A DNA stretch of 64,000 nucleotides from Cognatilysobacter xinjiangensis (GCF_014651995.1 NZ_BMXY01000001.1:1-64000), one strand, 5' to 3'. Shown: positions 53,558 through 63,125, numbered from the stretch's first letter. A program made the numbers and translations. The notes: generated by a model not told the origin, from the letters alone.

Positions 53558-55285
53558 TTAGTCCTTGGTGACGCGGTTGATTTCGGCGAGGCTGGTCACG
53601 CCGTTCCTGGCTTTCAGCAGTGCCGACTGCCGCAGGTCGCGAATGCCCGAACGCTGCGCGGCCTCCGCGATCTGCATGGCGTTGCCGCCCTCCAGGATGA
53701 TGGCCTGGATCTGGTCGGTCATCGGCATCACCTGGTAGATACCCGTACGGCCCTTGTAGCCCTCCGTGCAGTCGGCGCAACCGACCGGCTCGTAGAGCGT
53801 GATGCCGTTGGCGATTTCCTCGGGGGTGAAGCCCTCCGACAGCAGCGCGTGCTCGGGCAGGTGCACCGGGCGCTTGCAGTCGTGCAGGCGCCGGGCGAGG
53901 CGCTGCGCGATGATCAGGGTCACCGACGAGGTGATGTTGTAGGGCGCGATGCCCATGTTCATCAGGCGCGCGATGGTCTGCGGCGCGTCGTTGGTATGCA
54001 GCGTCGACAGCACCATGTGGCCGGTCTGCGCGGCCTTGACGCCGATCTCGGCCGTCTCGAGGTCGCGGATTTCGCCGACCATGATCACGTCCGGGTCCTG
54101 TCGCAGGAAGCTGCGCAGCGCGGCGGCGAAGGTCATGCCGCGCTTGACGTTCATCTGCACCTGGTTGATGCCCGGCACGCGGATTTCGACCGGGTCCTCG
54201 ACCGTGGAGATGTTGCGCGCGTCCTCGTTGAGGATGTTGAGCGCGGTGTACAGCGACACCGTCTTACCCGAGCCGGTCGGGCCGGTGACCAGCACCATGC
54301 CGTAGGGCTTGGCGATCGCGTTGAGGAAGAGTTCCTTCTGGTCCTCCTCGTAGCCCAGCTTGTCGATGCCGAGCTTGGCCGCGCTGCCGTCGAGGATACG
54401 CAGCACCACCTTCTCGCCGAACAGCGTGGGCAGGGTGCTGACGCGGAAGTCGATCTGCTTGGTCTTGGACAGGTTGAGCTTGATGCGGCCGTCCTGCGGC
54501 ACGCGCTTCTCGGCGATGTCGAGCTGGCTCATCACCTTCAGGCGGGCGGCGATGCGCGTGTTGAGCTGCACCGGCGCCTTGGCCACCTGCTTGAGGATGC
54601 CGTCGATGCGCATGCGCACGCGGTATTCGGTTTCGTAGGGCTCGAAGTGGATGTCCGAGGCGCCGCGGCGGATCGCGTCGACCAGCACCTTGTTGACGAA
54701 TCGCACCACCGGCGTGTCGTCGCCCTTGGCGTCCACGCCGGCGTCGCCGGTGCCGCCGCCCTCGTCGTCCTTGCCGACTTCGAGGTTCTCGAGGCCTTCG
54801 CCGTCGCCGCCGTCGTCGCCGAAGCTGTCGGAGGTCTCGGCCCAGCGGTCCAGGCAGCGCGCGATCGTGTCGGCGTCGACGAGGATCGCCTCGACGGCGA
54901 GGTTCGTCTGGAACTTGATCTCGTCGAGCGCGTGCGAGTTGGTGGGGTCGGTGACGCCCACGAACAGCCGGTTGCCGCGCTTGAACAGCGGCAGCACGCC
55001 GTGCTTGCGCAGCAGCTCCTCGTTGACCAGCTTGATGGCCGATTGACCGGGGTCGAACGCGCTGGCATCCAGTAAGGGGACACCGAACTCGACCGAGTTC
55101 GCAGCAGCCATGCTGGCGGCCGTGACAAGCCTTCGCTCGGAAAGGTAAGCCGCGAGCGGCTTCTTCTCTGCCGTCGCGGCATTCATCGCGTCTCGAGCGC
55201 TGCTCTCATCCAAGGCGCCGTCAAGCACCAGACGGCGGGCAATGCCCGTGATGCCCACTAGGTTAGGGCTGGCAATAGCTGACAT
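53558..55285 (-). CDS. pilB: Type IV pilus assembly ATPase PilB
   Basis: PilB is the cytoplasmic hexameric extension motor. The 575-residue protein has an N-terminal GspE-like (N1/MshEN) domain (about 1-145), an acidic Gly/Asp-rich linker (about 155-190), and the ATPase core: Walker A GPTGSGKT at 335-342, Asp box ISTVEDPVEI, Walker B DVIMVGEIRD at 400-409, and His box GHMVLSTLHTNDA. The zinc tetracysteine site seems incomplete: C470, C503 and C506 are present, but the partner expected at 467 is Leu. pilB, pilC and pilD are tightly spaced. Confidence 0.95.
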   Translation of the reverse strand: MSAIASPNLVGITGIARRLVLDGALDESSARDAMNAATAEKKPLAAYLSERRLVTAASMAAANSVEFGVPLLDASAFDPGQSAIKLVNEELLRKHGVLPLFKRGNRLFVGVTDPTNSHALDEIKFQTNLAVEAILVDADTIARCLDRWAETSDSFGDDGGDGEGLENLEVGKDDEGGGTGDAGVDAKGDDTPVVRFVNKVLVDAIRRGASDIHFEPYETEYRVRMRIDGILKQVAKAPVQLNTRIAARLKVMSQLDIAEKRVPQDGRIKLNLSKTKQIDFRVSTLPTLFGEKVVLRILDGSAAKLGIDKLGYEEDQKELFLNAIAKPYGMVLVTGPTGSGKTVSLYTALNILNEDARNISTVEDPVEIRVPGINQVQMNVKRGMTFAAALRSFLRQDPDVIMVGEIRDLETAEIGVKAAQTGHMVLSTLHTNDAPQTIARLMNMGIAPYNITSSVTLIIAQRLARRLHDCKRPVHLPEHALLSEGFTPEEIANGITLYEPVGCADCTEGYKGRTGIYQVMPMTDQIQAIILEGGNAMQIAEAAQRSGIRDLRQSALLKARNGVTSLAEINRVTKD

Positions 55286-55391
55286 GTTGTGGCACCCAAT
55301 TTCCCCAGATGGACTCTACCGCATCAGTCGCCCCCTATGGAAAGACCATGCGCAACCTGCGGATGGAATCACGATCAGCCCGTTTGGCCTC

Positions 55392-56933
55392 TCAGGCGGC
55401 CTTTTCCTCGTGATATTCGTCGTCAATATTGATTGCCCAGATCTTCGACTTATCAACCTCACCATGTGCTATTTGGCGGGCAGCTTCCCGGGCGGTAAGC
55501 ATCGAATGGTCCTGATTGTTGTAGCGATGCATACCGTTTCTGCCGACCAGAAAAAGATTTTCTATCGAATCAAGCGCACCCCTTAGCTCGTCGAAGCGGT
55601 CATACGCGGCGCCAAAATAGCCCGGGTACGCCTTTGGGACTCGGATAACAACGGAGTCAAGAGTCTGACGTACTGAAACAAGTCCGATATCGAGCATTTC
55701 GCGCTGTGCGAGAGCGATCAACTCATGGTCATCCATGTGCCATAGTTCATCGGTTTCTCGGCAGAAAAATTCGAGCCCAAGCCAAACAGTGTCAGGCGAC
55801 GCGACCATGAAGGGGCTCCAATTATTAAATACCTGAACACGGCCCACCTTTACCCCGGGCTCTTGGACATAGATCCAGTTGTCGTCTAGCGGCCTTGGCA
55901 GGGCGGCTCGTGGGTAAAGCAGACCCACGGTAATGAAATCACGGTATGCTAGGTCGCGCGCAATTGAGACAACGTGTTCGGGCCATGCGCTGGACGAGGC
56001 AAACACCAGATCACGAACGGGCATGGTGGAGATAACATGCGATGCTTGGACAGCGATTTCTCGGCCGCCTTTGACATAAGTGACCGAGCGGGCCATGCCG
56101 TGTTCGATTTCGATCTCGGTCACACGGGCCTCCATTATTAGTCGACCTCCGTTCTCGACAAAGCGTCGCGCGGCCACTTCCCACATTTGCCCTGGGCCGT
56201 ACTTCGGGTAAAGGAAGCTTTCGATGAGGGATGTCTGCTCAGCCCTGTCCCCGCCAAGCCCGAGCATCTGCCTTGCTGCATGCAATAGAGCCTTCGTCAC
56301 CGAGAGGCTCTTAATTCTTTGTGCGCCCCATGCAGCGCTGATTTCATTGCAGGGCACACCCCAGACCTTCTCGGTATATTCCTTGAAGAACTGGCGGTAT
56401 AACTTGGCGCCAAACCGGTTGATCAGAAAGTCCTCAAGCGATCGCTCGGGTTGAATGGGCTTCAGTCGTGCAGCCACGTAACTAAAGCCGAACACAACAG
56501 TCTTAAGCGCTCCGAGCTTTCGGAGGCTGTCAAAGTTCAATTTAAGCGGGTAATCGAAAAACTGCCGGTTGTAGTAAATACGTGATAATCGGCTGCGAAG
56601 GAGCATTACCTCATCGACATCATCCGACGGGCTCTTGGTATGGTCCGGTAGCGTATCTCGTGACTGACCCTTGTACTGAAGGTTCAAGCCTGCGCACGCC
56701 GTGCCACTCTCGACCGGTAAAAGTGCTGCCCACCATTGCATGACCCAGTCTGACTTGGAGAAAAAGCGATGGCCGCCGATATCGATACGGTTCCCGTTGT
56801 GGTCAACCGTCCTGGATATGCCGCCAACTAGGCTGTCGGCCTCCAGAACAACGACGTCCGTTTTACCTGCGGCCTGTAGTTCAAGGGCGGCTGTGAGCCC
56901 GGCGGGGCCCGCGCCAACGATTACAACTGTCAT
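55392..56933 (-). CDS. FAD-dependent oxidoreductase, UDP-galactopyranose mutase-like
   Basis: This 513-residue protein begins with a dinucleotide-binding fold, [17 protein letters not shown], and has [19 protein letters not shown] and [13 protein letters not shown], as in UDP-galactopyranose mutase and protoporphyrinogen-oxidase-like flavoproteins. [18 protein letters not shown] and the C-terminal [19 protein letters not shown] fit the mutase-like group often found in surface-sugar clusters. The sugar substrate is not known. It overlaps the GtrA-like gene (ATGA) and the DNA is AT-rich for this genome (25/60 G+C at 56521-56580). It is probably co-transcribed with the two genes before it. Confidence 0.8.
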   Translation of the reverse strand: MTVVIVGAGPAGLTAALELQAAGKTDVVVLEADSLVGGISRTVDHNGNRIDIGGHRFFSKSDWVMQWWAALLPVESGTACAGLNLQYKGQSRDTLPDHTKSPSDDVDEVMLLRSRLSRIYYNRQFFDYPLKLNFDSLRKLGALKTVVFGFSYVAARLKPIQPERSLEDFLINRFGAKLYRQFFKEYTEKVWGVPCNEISAAWGAQRIKSLSVTKALLHAARQMLGLGGDRAEQTSLIESFLYPKYGPGQMWEVAARRFVENGGRLIMEARVTEIEIEHGMARSVTYVKGGREIAVQASHVISTMPVRDLVFASSSAWPEHVVSIARDLAYRDFITVGLLYPRAALPRPLDDNWIYVQEPGVKVGRVQVFNNWSPFMVASPDTVWLGLEFFCRETDELWHMDDHELIALAQREMLDIGLVSVRQTLDSVVIRVPKAYPGYFGAAYDRFDELRGALDSIENLFLVGRNGMHRYNNQDHSMLTAREAARQIAHGEVDKSKIWAINIDDEYHEEKAA

Positions 56934-57388
56934 ACGGACGGAAGCTTCCTGAAAAGTAAAAACGTGCGCAGTGAGTAATTAAAGACGAATGTGACACCTG
57001 CCGCCGCAAGGCGGACAGCTTCAGGGGGCATTCGAATAATTTCGATACCTACGTAAAGCAGTACCTGAGTCAGTCCAAGCCCGAGCACGCCTGCGGAAGC
57101 GAAGTAGGCAAACTCCGTCAATGCATTCGCGCGCATCGTGCGGCTGGTGAATACCCAGTGGACGCTATATGCGTAGAGGAGGATCGTGCCTGCAATGAAG
57201 CCGAGGGTTGCCGCAATGGGCCAGGCCATACCCAGGAGCCGTATGCAAGCAGAGAAGACCGCTGTATCCAGCGCTAGCGCCGCTACCGAGCCGAAAAAAT
57301 AACGAATCAACTTGCGTATCGCTACGGCTGAACGCGCCCAGCGCTGCGACCGCGTCAACGACCCGGTGTGTTCGGCAGTGCTATACAT
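56930..57388 (-). CDS. GtrA-like membrane protein
   Basis: This 152-residue protein has the four-helix GtrA layout: [65 protein letters not shown] and [21 protein letters not shown]. GtrA proteins are thought to help move undecaprenyl-linked sugars across the inner membrane. I chose the ATG at 57388, with AAGGA about 10 bases upstream, over an ATG eight codons earlier. It overlaps the end of the large membrane protein gene by 8 bases and the flavoprotein gene by 4, so the three form one operon. Confidence 0.85.
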   Translation of the reverse strand: MYSTAEHTGSLTRSQRWARSAVAIRKLIRYFFGSVAALALDTAVFSACIRLLGMAWPIAATLGFIAGTILLYAYSVHWVFTSRTMRANALTEFAYFASAGVLGLGLTQVLLYVGIEIIRMPPEAVRLAAAGVTFVFNYSLRTFLLFRKLPSV

Positions 57389-59279
57389 GTGCGCTCGCTT
57401 CCTTGGATGCAAAGTCGCTGCAGCGATACAGATGGAAGATTGTTGCCGAATTGCCCCCTGTCCTCACTGTCCATGATGACAAACGATTTTTCTGGCGGAA
57501 GGGGACGACGAAATAGTCTGGAGGTTCAATGTCCTCTCGGGGCGTGCAGAGGTGGCTCAGGCCCTCGTCTCCGAGCCAGCACGCGTTGTCATCACCGCTC
57601 ATAGCATTAAGCGTGAGGCAGTAGGTGAACTGCTGCTGGATCGGCTCGACCTGCGTAAATCTCTTCAGGCCGAGTATCGAAGTCTCCCGGTTGAACATTT
57701 GCCCTGCCATCTGCCCAGGCGTGAAATAGCTGGCGCGCCCCATTACCAACCACGGCGCCAACGGCGATTCTTCCACCGATGGCCAGTAGACCGTGGCGCC
57801 CGGCCGGACAAGACCGGCGAACACATAGCCATCGGCCGAGTGGCTTTCTACCAACCGACTCCACTGACTCCGTGAGTCGAATTGGATGCCAGTGGCGAGG
57901 AGAAGCAAGGCAGCGGACAGGGTGGTAGCGATTCGCCAATTGCCATTGACCCTGCGGTATACGACGAACGCGGCAAAAACGAGGGCGGCAGTCAGCGCCG
58001 GAAATCCGAGTAGGATCACGTCATGGCGGACACGCGACAGGTCCCCTCCGAACATGTCGAAGACCATCGAACTGCCGATGACATAGCGAACCAGTCCGCC
58101 TGCGATCGCCGCCAGTGCGACTGCCGCCAGCAGTCGCCGCATGCCGTGCGAGACAGAGTGAGACATCGCAGGCCAGAACATGTGCAGTGGAATAAATGCC
58201 AAGGCAACCAAAGGCAGTGGTATGCGAGGCAGGCTGGCACCCAGAGCGGCAATGGCAAGGAGAAGCAGTGTCCGTACTTTCGGTGCTGCTTCCGTTTGCC
58301 ATTCGCTTGCGACCAGCAGAGGCAGGCCGGCCATCGCAACCCAGTGAGCTACCCAAAGAGTGCGCCAGAACTGCAAAGCAAGCGGCAACTGCAGCCTCAG
58401 TAAGTCCACAAAAACGCCCGTTAACGCGAGCCCGATCAGCGCTGCGGAGAGTGACGCCTTGGCGATTCGCGACATTGCGCTGTCGCCGCAATGGCCCATC
58501 AGGAGATGCAGCAAATAGATGTCAGTGACGACAATCGCCCAATCGCGCGGATTCCAACCCTGCAAGAGGGTTTGAGAACTGAATGCTCGGATGACGGTCC
58601 ACCACTCGGGATCGACGTGGAGCAGTAGCCCGTCGAAAGGCTTGACGCCAATTGCGGCGAACACAAACGCGGGAAGAACCGCGGTGATGCACCACAGCCA
58701 GCGCCGATCTCCAATGACCAGCCAGCACCAAGCAACGACTGCCGCCGAAATGGCTTGCAGAGGATGAAGCACCAGTGCCAAGGCGAGCGCGGCGGCTGCC
58801 GCGGGTAGACGCCTCCGGATAGTCAGGGCGATCGCGAGGAGCGAAAGCGCCTCGGAGAACGGGCGTGGTGTAAGAAACGGCTCGGCGTACGCAAAGATGC
58901 TGAAGGCGCCGTAGCGTCCTGGCATCACCAGTAGCGCCAGCAGGGCCGGAAAAGCCCATCGCTGCGGCATGAAGGTGCGAAGCAGCAGCCAACTGGCGAC
59001 GTAAAACGCACAGCGCCCCACCAGTGAAAGCCATAGAAACACGGCGCCAGGTTCGCTGTGGCGCAACAGCACCGCGATCAGTCGTGGGAAAAGCGTGTAA
59101 TCGGCCTGGCTGCCGGCTGCGAAAAACAGGTCTTGCGCGAAGGACGCGGGATGCAGGAAATTCAGACCTTGACCGAGATACAACAGGGCGTCGTGGCGAA
59201 TGCCGGTGTAGGGCTTGAGATATAACAACAGCGCAGCCGCAAAAAACCAGGGCGTCCAGCGGTGCATGCGATCCAGCAT
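57381..59279 (-). CDS. Large multispanning membrane protein, possible GT-C glycosyltransferase
   Basis: This 632-residue protein has about 11-13 membrane helices over residues 10-475 and a C-terminal domain of about 150 residues that probably faces the periplasm. The first loop contains YTGIRHDALLYLGQGLNF and FAQDLFFAAGSQADYTLF, with acidic residues where GT-C enzymes keep their catalytic Asp. The C-terminal part carries five cysteines. No specific family is recognised with confidence. Position next to pilA and upstream of gtrA-like and mutase-like genes suggests transfer of a lipid-linked sugar, perhaps to pilin. Start ATG at 59279 has GGAG seven bases upstream. Confidence 0.7.
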   Translation of the reverse strand: MLDRMHRWTPWFFAAALLLYLKPYTGIRHDALLYLGQGLNFLHPASFAQDLFFAAGSQADYTLFPRLIAVLLRHSEPGAVFLWLSLVGRCAFYVASWLLLRTFMPQRWAFPALLALLVMPGRYGAFSIFAYAEPFLTPRPFSEALSLLAIALTIRRRLPAAAAALALALVLHPLQAISAAVVAWCWLVIGDRRWLWCITAVLPAFVFAAIGVKPFDGLLLHVDPEWWTVIRAFSSQTLLQGWNPRDWAIVVTDIYLLHLLMGHCGDSAMSRIAKASLSAALIGLALTGVFVDLLRLQLPLALQFWRTLWVAHWVAMAGLPLLVASEWQTEAAPKVRTLLLLAIAALGASLPRIPLPLVALAFIPLHMFWPAMSHSVSHGMRRLLAAVALAAIAGGLVRYVIGSSMVFDMFGGDLSRVRHDVILLGFPALTAALVFAAFVVYRRVNGNWRIATTLSAALLLLATGIQFDSRSQWSRLVESHSADGYVFAGLVRPGATVYWPSVEESPLAPWLVMGRASYFTPGQMAGQMFNRETSILGLKRFTQVEPIQQQFTYCLTLNAMSGDDNACWLGDEGLSHLCTPREDIEPPDYFVVPFRQKNRLSSWTVRTGGNSATIFHLYRCSDFASKEASAHV

Positions 59280-59290
59280 GCTGATCTCCG

Positions 59291-59322
59291 AAAAAAAAGA
59301 CCCCGCGGACGCGGGGTCTTTT
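59291..59322 (-). terminator. Terminator after pilA
   Basis: Read on the minus strand, a 12-base stem (59322-59311 with 59306-59295, loop of 4) is followed by a run of T residues to about 59291. It is a strong Rho-independent terminator 16 bases after the pilA stop. The ribosome site of the next gene begins almost at once after the T-run. Confidence 0.88.
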
Positions 59323-59337
59323 CTACATCTTAATTAA

Positions 59338-59748
59338 TTACTGGCAGCTGCCAGGACGGTACTTGGCGGGGATCGAGCCGCTGCAGGTCCAGTCAACGGT
59401 GCCATTGGCCGAGTTGAGCGCAGCCGTAAGCGTGATGGTGCTGGTATCGACGCCGCTACCAATGCCCCTGGCGGTTGCCGTAATGGTGGTGCCATTCCAA
59501 GCGACGCTGGAGACATACTTCGACGACTGCGCCTCAAAGCCGGCCCACGCTGCAGGCGGCAGCGAGTTGTTCGACGAGGCGTACTCCGCCACGGCAGTAC
59601 GCACAGCCGAAGCGGCCAACACCACTTCCGACACCTTCGACTTCTTCGTGTAGTCGCTGTAAGCCGGCAGCGCGATCGCGGCCAGGATGGCGATGATCGC
59701 GACGACGATCATCAGTTCGATGAGGGTAAAGCCCTGCTGCTTCTTCAT
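59338..59748 (-). CDS. pilA: Type IV major pilin PilA
   Basis: PilA is the pilus fibre subunit. The 136-residue precursor begins [23 protein letters not shown], the canonical type IVa prepilin site cleaved by PilD. The mature head is Ser/Thr-rich, with [19 protein letters not shown] in the middle, and the C-terminal disulfide loop is formed by Cys in DWTCSG and in PGSCQ. It is expressed from the sigma-54 promoter at 59851-59865 under PilR, with AGGGG eight bases before the ATG. A terminator follows directly. Confidence 0.95.
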   Translation of the reverse strand: MKKQQGFTLIELMIVVAIIAILAAIALPAYSDYTKKSKVSEVVLAASAVRTAVAEYASSNNSLPPAAWAGFEAQSSKYVSSVAWNGTTITATARGIGSGVDTSTITLTAALNSANGTVDWTCSGSIPAKYRPGSCQ

Positions 59749-59850
59749 GGTGTATCCCCTAGGAGTGGATTTGGAACTTCACGGATCACTACGGACGACT
59801 CGCCGGATCCTTCGGTCCGCCGTGCGTGCTATCCGTGCATCCGGACATAC

Positions 59851-59865
59851 GCATAACCCGTGCCA
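59851..59865 (-). promoter_or_regulatory. Sigma-54 promoter of pilA
   Basis: On the minus strand the sequence TGGCACGGGTTATGC matches the -24/-12 consensus TGGCAC-N5-TTGC at all but one base, with GG and GC 10 bases apart. Predicted start is near 59839, giving a leader of about 90 bases to the pilA ATG at 59748. Confidence 0.85.
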
Positions 59866-59968
59866 AGGCGACATGCCAACGGGTATGGGCGGCTTTCGGG
59901 CTCCCGGTCACGCTTGACGGCAGGCATCTCGTCCCCGGCCTGCCGCTGAACGTCAGCTTACGCGATCG

Positions 59969-59987
59969 GGTGACGCGGCGTGTCACC
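59969..59987 (-). promoter_or_regulatory. Palindrome, candidate PilR activator site
   Basis: GGTGAC (59969-59974) and GTCACC (59982-59987) are exact reverse complements with a 7-base spacer. The site is centred about 113 bases upstream of the -24 element, a normal distance for a sigma-54 enhancer. It lies just beyond the pilR stop. Confidence 0.5.
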
Positions 59988-59998
59988 TGTTGGCGAAC

Positions 59999-61432
59999 CT
60001 ACTCGATCCCCAGCTTCTTCAGCTTGTACCGCAGGGCCCGGAAGGTGATGCCGAGGGCCGCCGCGGTGCGGGTCTTGTTGTAGCGGTTCTCCTGTAGCGC
60101 GTGCTGGATGGCGGCGCGCTCGATCTCCTCGATGTAGGAGGGCAGGGCGCTGGTCGCGGTGTCGCGCGGGTCGAGCAGGCGGGGGTCGGCGGCCGGCGGC
60201 GATGGGGCGGCGGCAGGCGTCGACGCGGCCGGCGCGGCGGTCGATGCCGCGGCCGGCTTCGGGCCGCCTTTCGGCAGGCTCAGGTCGTCGGCATGGATGG
60301 TGTCGCCGTCGGCCATGGCGAGCGCGCGCTCGAGGACGTTTTCCAGTTCGCGGACGTTGCCGGGAAACCCGTAGTCGCGCAGGGCGGCGACGGCATCGGG
60401 CGACAGGTGCGGCACGCCGCGGCCCTGCGCGCCGGCGAGGCGGCGCAGGATGACGTCCGACAGGCCCGGCAGGTCCTCGGGGCGTTCGCGCAGCGGCGGC
60501 ACGCGCAGCTCGATGACGTTGATGCGGTAGTAGAGGTCGTGGCGGAAGCGGCCTTCCTCGACCAGCGCCGCGAGGTCCTTGTGCGTGGCCGAGAGGATGC
60601 GGACGTCGACCTTGACCTCGGCATTGGCGCCGACCGGCCGGATCGACTTCTCCTGGATCGCGCGCAGCAGCTTGACCTGCATCGGCAGTGGCAGCTCGGC
60701 GACCTCGTCGAGGAACAGCGTGCCGCCGTCGGCCGCCTGGAACAGGCCGGGCTTGTCGGCATGCGCGCCGGTGAAGCTGCCCTTCTTGTGGCCGAAGAAC
60801 TCGCTCTCCATCAGCTCGGCGGGGATCGCGCCGCAGTTGACCGGCACGAACGGCCCGGAGGCGCGGCCGCCCTCGGCGTGGATGGTGCGGGCGACCAGTT
60901 CCTTGCCGACGCCCGATTCGCCGGAGATGTACACCGGGGCCTGGCTGCGGGCGACCTTGGTCAGCGTGGCGCGCAAGCTCGCCATGGCCGGCGATTCGCC
61001 GAACAGGCGCGACGAGATGCCCGACTCGCTGGCCGCGCGGCGCTTCTCGTGCAGCTCGAGCGCCTGGCGGACGAGGTCGCGCAGCACGCCCAGGTCCACG
61101 GGCTTGCTGACGAAGTCGAAGGCGCCGGCCTTCAGCGCCTCGACCGCCGCCTCGACGTTGCCGAAGGCCGTGATCATCGCGACCGGCGTGGTCGGATGCT
61201 TCTGGTTGATCTCCGACACGATCTCCAGCCCCGTGCCGTCGGGCAGGCGCATGTCGGTCAGGCAGAGGTCGTAGCGGTTCCTGGAAAGGAGGGCGCGGGC
61301 GTCGGTGACGTTCGCGGCCGTGTCGCAGCGCAGGCCCATGCGGCCCAGGGTCATGACGAGAAGTTCGCGGATGTCGCGTTCGTCGTCCACGACGAGAGCG
61401 GTGCGGGCGGGTTCGCTACGGGTTTCGGCCAT
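59999..61432 (-). CDS. pilR: Sigma-54-dependent response regulator PilR
   Basis: PilR activates pilA transcription with sigma-54 RNA polymerase. The 477-residue protein has a receiver domain (phosphoacceptor D60 in [10 protein letters not shown]110 in FVSKPV), an AAA+ domain with Walker A GESGVGKE at 171-178 and the sigma-54 contact loop GSFTGA at 218-223 (Ser in place of Ala), and a Fis-type helix-turn-helix at the C-terminus ([20 protein letters not shown]). A Pro/Ala-rich linker of about 40 residues precedes it. GGAGGA lies 4-5 bases before the ATG. It is 73 bases downstream of pilS. Confidence 0.95.
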   Translation of the reverse strand: MAETRSEPARTALVVDDERDIRELLVMTLGRMGLRCDTAANVTDARALLSRNRYDLCLTDMRLPDGTGLEIVSEINQKHPTTPVAMITAFGNVEAAVEALKAGAFDFVSKPVDLGVLRDLVRQALELHEKRRAASESGISSRLFGESPAMASLRATLTKVARSQAPVYISGESGVGKELVARTIHAEGGRASGPFVPVNCGAIPAELMESEFFGHKKGSFTGAHADKPGLFQAADGGTLFLDEVAELPLPMQVKLLRAIQEKSIRPVGANAEVKVDVRILSATHKDLAALVEEGRFRHDLYYRINVIELRVPPLRERPEDLPGLSDVILRRLAGAQGRGVPHLSPDAVAALRDYGFPGNVRELENVLERALAMADGDTIHADDLSLPKGGPKPAAASTAAPAASTPAAAPSPPAADPRLLDPRDTATSALPSYIEEIERAAIQHALQENRYNKTRTAAALGITFRALRYKLKKLGIE

Positions 61433-61458
61433 CGGTTCCTCCGCTGCGCACCTTAGCG

Positions 61459-61482
61459 GAAGTGACCGCCTGCGGCCACTTC
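61459..61482 (-). repeat. Hairpin in the pilS-pilR gap
   Basis: A 9-base stem (61459-61467 with 61474-61482, one G-U pair) closes a 6-base loop between the pilS stop and the pilR ribosome site. No T-run follows, so it may be an RNA processing or stability element. Confidence 0.4.
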
Positions 61483-61505
61483 GTGCGGTTTGGGTCAGGC
61501 CTGCG

Positions 61506-63098
61506 TCAACCCAGTGCGCTCAGCCGGATGCGGAAGCAGCCGCCGACGCCGGGCGTGGGAACGTAGTCCAGCGTGGCCTGGTTGGCGCGGCAGAGCTCGC
61601 GGGCGATGTAGAGCCCGAGGCCGGTGCCGTGGCTGGAGGTGGTGAAGAACGGCTTGAACAGCCGCCCGCGCAGCGGCTCGGGGATGCCGGGGCCGCGATC
61701 GAGCACATCGAGCACCGGCTGGCCGCCGTCGACGCCGACGCGCAGCGTGACGCGCGCGGGTTCGCCGGGCATGCGGCCGTAGTTGAGCGCGTTGCTGACC
61801 AGCACCGTGACCGCCTGGTGCAGCTGGCGCGGGTCGAACAGCGCGGGCAGGGTCGACAGCGCGGAGGCGCTCGTCAGCATGTCGCCCTCGATCGGGTGGC
61901 TGACCAGGTAGTCGTCGACGAAGTGGCGGGAGAACTCGACGAGGTCGACCACGACGGGCTTGGCCGGCTCGCGCCGCGCGAGGCCCAGCACGTTCTCGAC
62001 GATGCCGTTCATGCGCACGATGTGCTGGTGGATGATCTCCAGCAGGCGACGGTCGGCGGGGCGGATGTCGTCCGATTCCTCCAGCAGCTGCACCGCGTAG
62101 CTCATCGCCGCGAGCGGGTTGCGGATCTCGTGCGCGAGACTCGCCGAGAAGCGCCCGAGCGTGGCGAGCGTGATCGACTCGGCGCGCTGCGAGACCAGCG
62201 AGGTGTCGTCGAGGAAGACCAGCACCTGGTCGCTGTTGGCCTGCAGGCGGGCGAAGCGCGGGATCACGTCGGGCTGGTCGACAGCGAGGCGCAGCGGCGT
62301 GTCGTCGACCGCCGCTTTCTCGCGCCAGGCATCGAGCCGACGGCCGAGTTCCGGCACCGCAACGGCCAGCTCGCGGAAGCCGTGGATCTCGTCGCCCACG
62401 TCGCCCACCAGCGCGGACGCGGCCTCGTTGGCCAGGCGCATGCGCCCGGCGCCGTCGACCAGCAGCACGCCGGTGCGCAGGCGACGGATGATCAGTTCGT
62501 TGACCTGCGCGAGGTGCTCGTTCTCGGTGGTGCGCAGCGCCGCGATCTCGTAGCTCTCGCGCATCTGCCGGCCCAGCACATTCATCAGCGTGGCGAGCGC
62601 GAAGTAGCCGATGGCGAACATCACCGGCTCGGCGAGCGAGCGCCCGGTGCCCTCGTCGGCCGTGCTCCAGGCGAACTCGCCGATCAGCAGCAGCACCGCG
62701 ATGCCTGCGAAGGTGAAGGCGAAGCGCGGCGGCAGCAGCAACGAGGCGGCGCCGACGTTGAACATCAGCATCAGCGCGATCCCGGTGCCCGCCGCTGGCA
62801 GCGCATGCATGGCCAGCACGCCGAAGAACAGGTCGGCGGCGATGCCGATGCCGGCGGAGACGCGCACGTCCAGGCGTCGCCCGAGGCCGAACACCACGAG
62901 CGACACGAACAGGTAGGCGATCACCACCGCGCGCGCCTGCAGCTCGTGGCGCGGCAGCTCCAGCATGCCCGCCACCGGGCCGAACACCGCCAGCACCAGC
63001 AGCGCGGCTTCGAGGATCCGGTAGAGATTGAACAGCCGCAGCTCGCGGTAGAGGACGTGGTCGGCGTCGAGCGGGGTGACGGCGGTCTTCAGGGGCAC
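61506..63098 (-). CDS. pilS: Sensor histidine kinase PilS
   Basis: PilS is the membrane sensor that phosphorylates PilR and, in Pseudomonas, monitors inner-membrane pilin. The 530-residue protein has six membrane helices (about residues 23-190), a PAS-like domain (about 210-300), the phosphoacceptor H323 in SASLAHEIRNPLAAM, and an ATPase domain with ALNYGRMP (N box), VLDRGPGIPEPLRGRLFKPF and SHGTGLGLYIAREL (G boxes). The start is a GTG at 63098, the only fitting start codon in the region. A TATACT lies about 28 bases upstream. Confidence 0.93.
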   Translation of the reverse strand: MPLKTAVTPLDADHVLYRELRLFNLYRILEAALLVLAVFGPVAGMLELPRHELQARAVVIAYLFVSLVVFGLGRRLDVRVSAGIGIAADLFFGVLAMHALPAAGTGIALMLMFNVGAASLLLPPRFAFTFAGIAVLLLIGEFAWSTADEGTGRSLAEPVMFAIGYFALATLMNVLGRQMRESYEIAALRTTENEHLAQVNELIIRRLRTGVLLVDGAGRMRLANEAASALVGDVGDEIHGFRELAVAVPELGRRLDAWREKAAVDDTPLRLAVDQPDVIPRFARLQANSDQVLVFLDDTSLVSQRAESITLATLGRFSASLAHEIRNPLAAMSYAVQLLEESDDIRPADRRLLEIIHQHIVRMNGIVENVLGLARREPAKPVVVDLVEFSRHFVDDYLVSHPIEGDMLTSASALSTLPALFDPRQLHQAVTVLVSNALNYGRMPGEPARVTLRVGVDGGQPVLDVLDRGPGIPEPLRGRLFKPFFTTSSHGTGLGLYIARELCRANQATLDYVPTPGVGGCFRIRLSALG

Positions 63099-63125
63099 GG
63101 CGCGCGTCCGGCGGCAGGTCGCCGG

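Noticed and set aside
55242-55586. 114-codon plus-strand frame at the pilB start
   Set aside because: It overlaps pilB and the flavoprotein gene in antisense. The hydrophobic stretch is a by-product of the lower-GC sequence; no ribosome site is seen.
55286-59279. Transposon or phage origin of the low-GC pilus cassette
   Set aside because: I saw no transposase, integrase, terminal inverted repeats or duplicated target site at its edges, so transfer is likely to have been by homologous recombination through pilA and pilB if it occurred.
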